From Aquila chrysaetos chrysaetos (Eukaryota > Chordata > Aves > Accipitriformes > Accipitridae), in NCBI RefSeq assembly GCF_900496995.4, contig NC_044027.1, forward strand, positions 15,772,743 through 15,836,742: a stretch of 64,000 bases of DNA. Reading direction: 5' to 3'. The position numbers and the translations under genes are program-made. Positions 62,745 through 64,000 of the stretch are shown one piece after another; the stretch's first letter is position 1, and each line of letters opens with the position of its first letter. The notes beneath the pieces are model-generated. The model ran no database searches. It was not told the DNA's origin and saw only the letters and a list, made by a program, of their open reading frames with translations.

Positions 62745-64000
62745 AGTAGTGCAAAACAATACATTTTATTTGTTCACAGTTAAACACAAGCAACTGCCTT
62801 GACATTTTAGAACATTCTAATAAGGACAGCAAAACCTCCTTTTGGTTTAAGTTCTCTTTAGCTTACGATTGTACCATTTCCTCGTATTTCATATTTATGG
62901 CATTTAATGTGGATTGTTTAACATGCTTACAAAGAGCGAGGCAGGGAACAGATTAACTTGACAAAGACAGCAATTTTAGATTTAACTAAAAGCAGTCAAT
63001 TAAAAAAATCTGTTTCCACTTCACTGATGGGACCCCTTCAAATGAACTGCAAGTTAACTACATACAGCAGATCCATGATTTTTAGACTTACAAAGAAAAT
63101 TGCTAAATTTGTTCCTCCATAATCTTTGTGGTCCATAAACAAACCTAAAGTGGTTTCCATTACTATCCCAGTGTTAAAAACCTTTTTAAAAGAAGAAAAA
63201 AGCCACCTTATCAATGAGCTTGCATTACCGCCAGGGCATTTTTGTAACCGACAACAAAAACCGCCTCTCAGAACAAGTGAAATCATCATATAAGCAAGAT
63301 ACTCTTCCGGGCTCGGCAAAGCAGAAGGATGGGCGAATGAACTCCTCCAACACAACGGCATCCAACGGCTGAGCCAGCCCTTCAAGGGCAATGTGCAAAC
63401 CGTTCACTCCTGGGGCTGGGACCCAGTGGGGCAAGGGGCAGGAAACCTCCAAATCTTACCGAAACATACGCTACCACGTTTGCTACCGCTAAGTCTTAGA
63501 AAGCCTATAGACATGTCGACAAAACCAGTCTGTCACTTACAACCAACTCTCTATTTTCTATTCCATGCAGATTCAAGCTTTGACAAAACCACTGAAGTTC
63601 ACCTTTACTTTCAGAGTTAGGACTGACCAACCAAAAGGACACTGAGAATAATTTAGACAGGCAGAAATGTATTTAGACCCTAGGTGTTATAGAAGAAGCG
63701 GAAGTGGGAGGAAAAGTACTGTCAGGCGCAACTTAGCATATTGCCAGCCACTTTGACAGAGACCTGTTCCTATTCAGGTTAAGAAGGGATTTGAACTACA
63801 AGTGCAAGTGTACTTGGACTTGGATTTATATGTGAGACGATTCTTAAACAGCAGCTGCCACCCACAGAATGTTTAAGAAAAGAGGCCACGTGTGATGCAG
63901 GGTAACTGTGAAGCCTGATATGTCTAAGTATGCCTGGACCCAGACATATCTAATGTTTAAAACAAGCACACTGCCTTCCTAACAGCGGGCTCTGTTCTGT
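62745..64000 (-). other. Candidate distal 3' UTR of TSC1 (by synteny)
   Basis: On the minus strand an AATAAA signal lies at 62765-62770, followed by a TGT-rich stretch (AATGTATTGTTTTG), as at a real 3' end. The sequence to the right is AT-rich and has no long open frame, as expected of a 3' UTR. In mammals TSC1 is the convergent neighbour of SPACA9 and has a 3' UTR of several kilobases. No TSC1 coding sequence is in the window, so this remains inference. Confidence 0.4.
62765..62770 (-). terminator. Minus-strand AATAAA polyadenylation signal
   Basis: TTTATT on the plus strand, within TTTTATTTGTTCACAG. Cleavage would fall near 62745-62750. Confidence 0.45.

Noticed and set aside
1-64000. tRNA, rRNA, CRISPR, phage, toxin or bacterial operon features.
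   Set aside because: None seen. The split genes, CR1 and LTR elements mark this as vertebrate nuclear DNA.

Overview
This window is vertebrate nuclear DNA, almost certainly from a bird. Its genes are split by canonical GT-AG introns. It carries a 5'-truncated CR1 LINE 3' end with the avian octamer terminus, and two solo LTRs of a family I recognise as widespread in neoavian genomes. The sequence is AT-rich apart from three CpG islands. There are no operons, CRISPR arrays, phage genes or recognisable RNA genes.

From 1 to 52402 the minus strand holds AK8 (adenylate kinase 8). I could place eleven coding exons, at 7348-7489, 20702-20791, 23659-23790, 27194-27394, 28223-28294, 29909-29990, 38331-38399, 44635-44748, 45469-45518, 49534-49618 and 52325-52402. 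All join in frame to give about 371 residues with two tandem adenylate-kinase modules. About 105 C-terminal residues, compared with human AK8 as I remember it, are not found and presumably lie left of position 1. The introns carry two solo LTRs, old SINE/LINE relics, microsatellites and an intronic CpG island near 12240-12560 with a strong CTCF-like motif.

From about 51900 to 52950 there is a GC-rich divergent promoter shared with SPACA9, which runs on the plus strand with coding exons at 53311-53454, 56572-56774 and 57345-57729 (243 residues). Both genes encode ciliary/flagellar axoneme proteins. The promoter has a palindromic CRE and an RFX X-box-like site plus several related half sites, as expected for co-expression in ciliated and spermatogenic cells.

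From 57730 to 64000 I find no recognisable coding exon. The mammalian gene order (AK8, SPACA9, TSC1, with SPACA9 and TSC1 convergent) suggests that the right edge reaches the TSC1 3' UTR on the minus strand, and a polyadenylation signal at 62765-62770 fits this. Between the two 3' ends lies an orphan CpG island (about 60560-61060) with a consensus plus-strand splice donor, a possible unannotated transcription unit.

No clearly new biological system was found. The most useful leads are the ciliary bidirectional promoter, a 27-nt homopolymer serving as the polypyrimidine tract of the in-frame AK8 exon 7, and the two orphan CpG islands.
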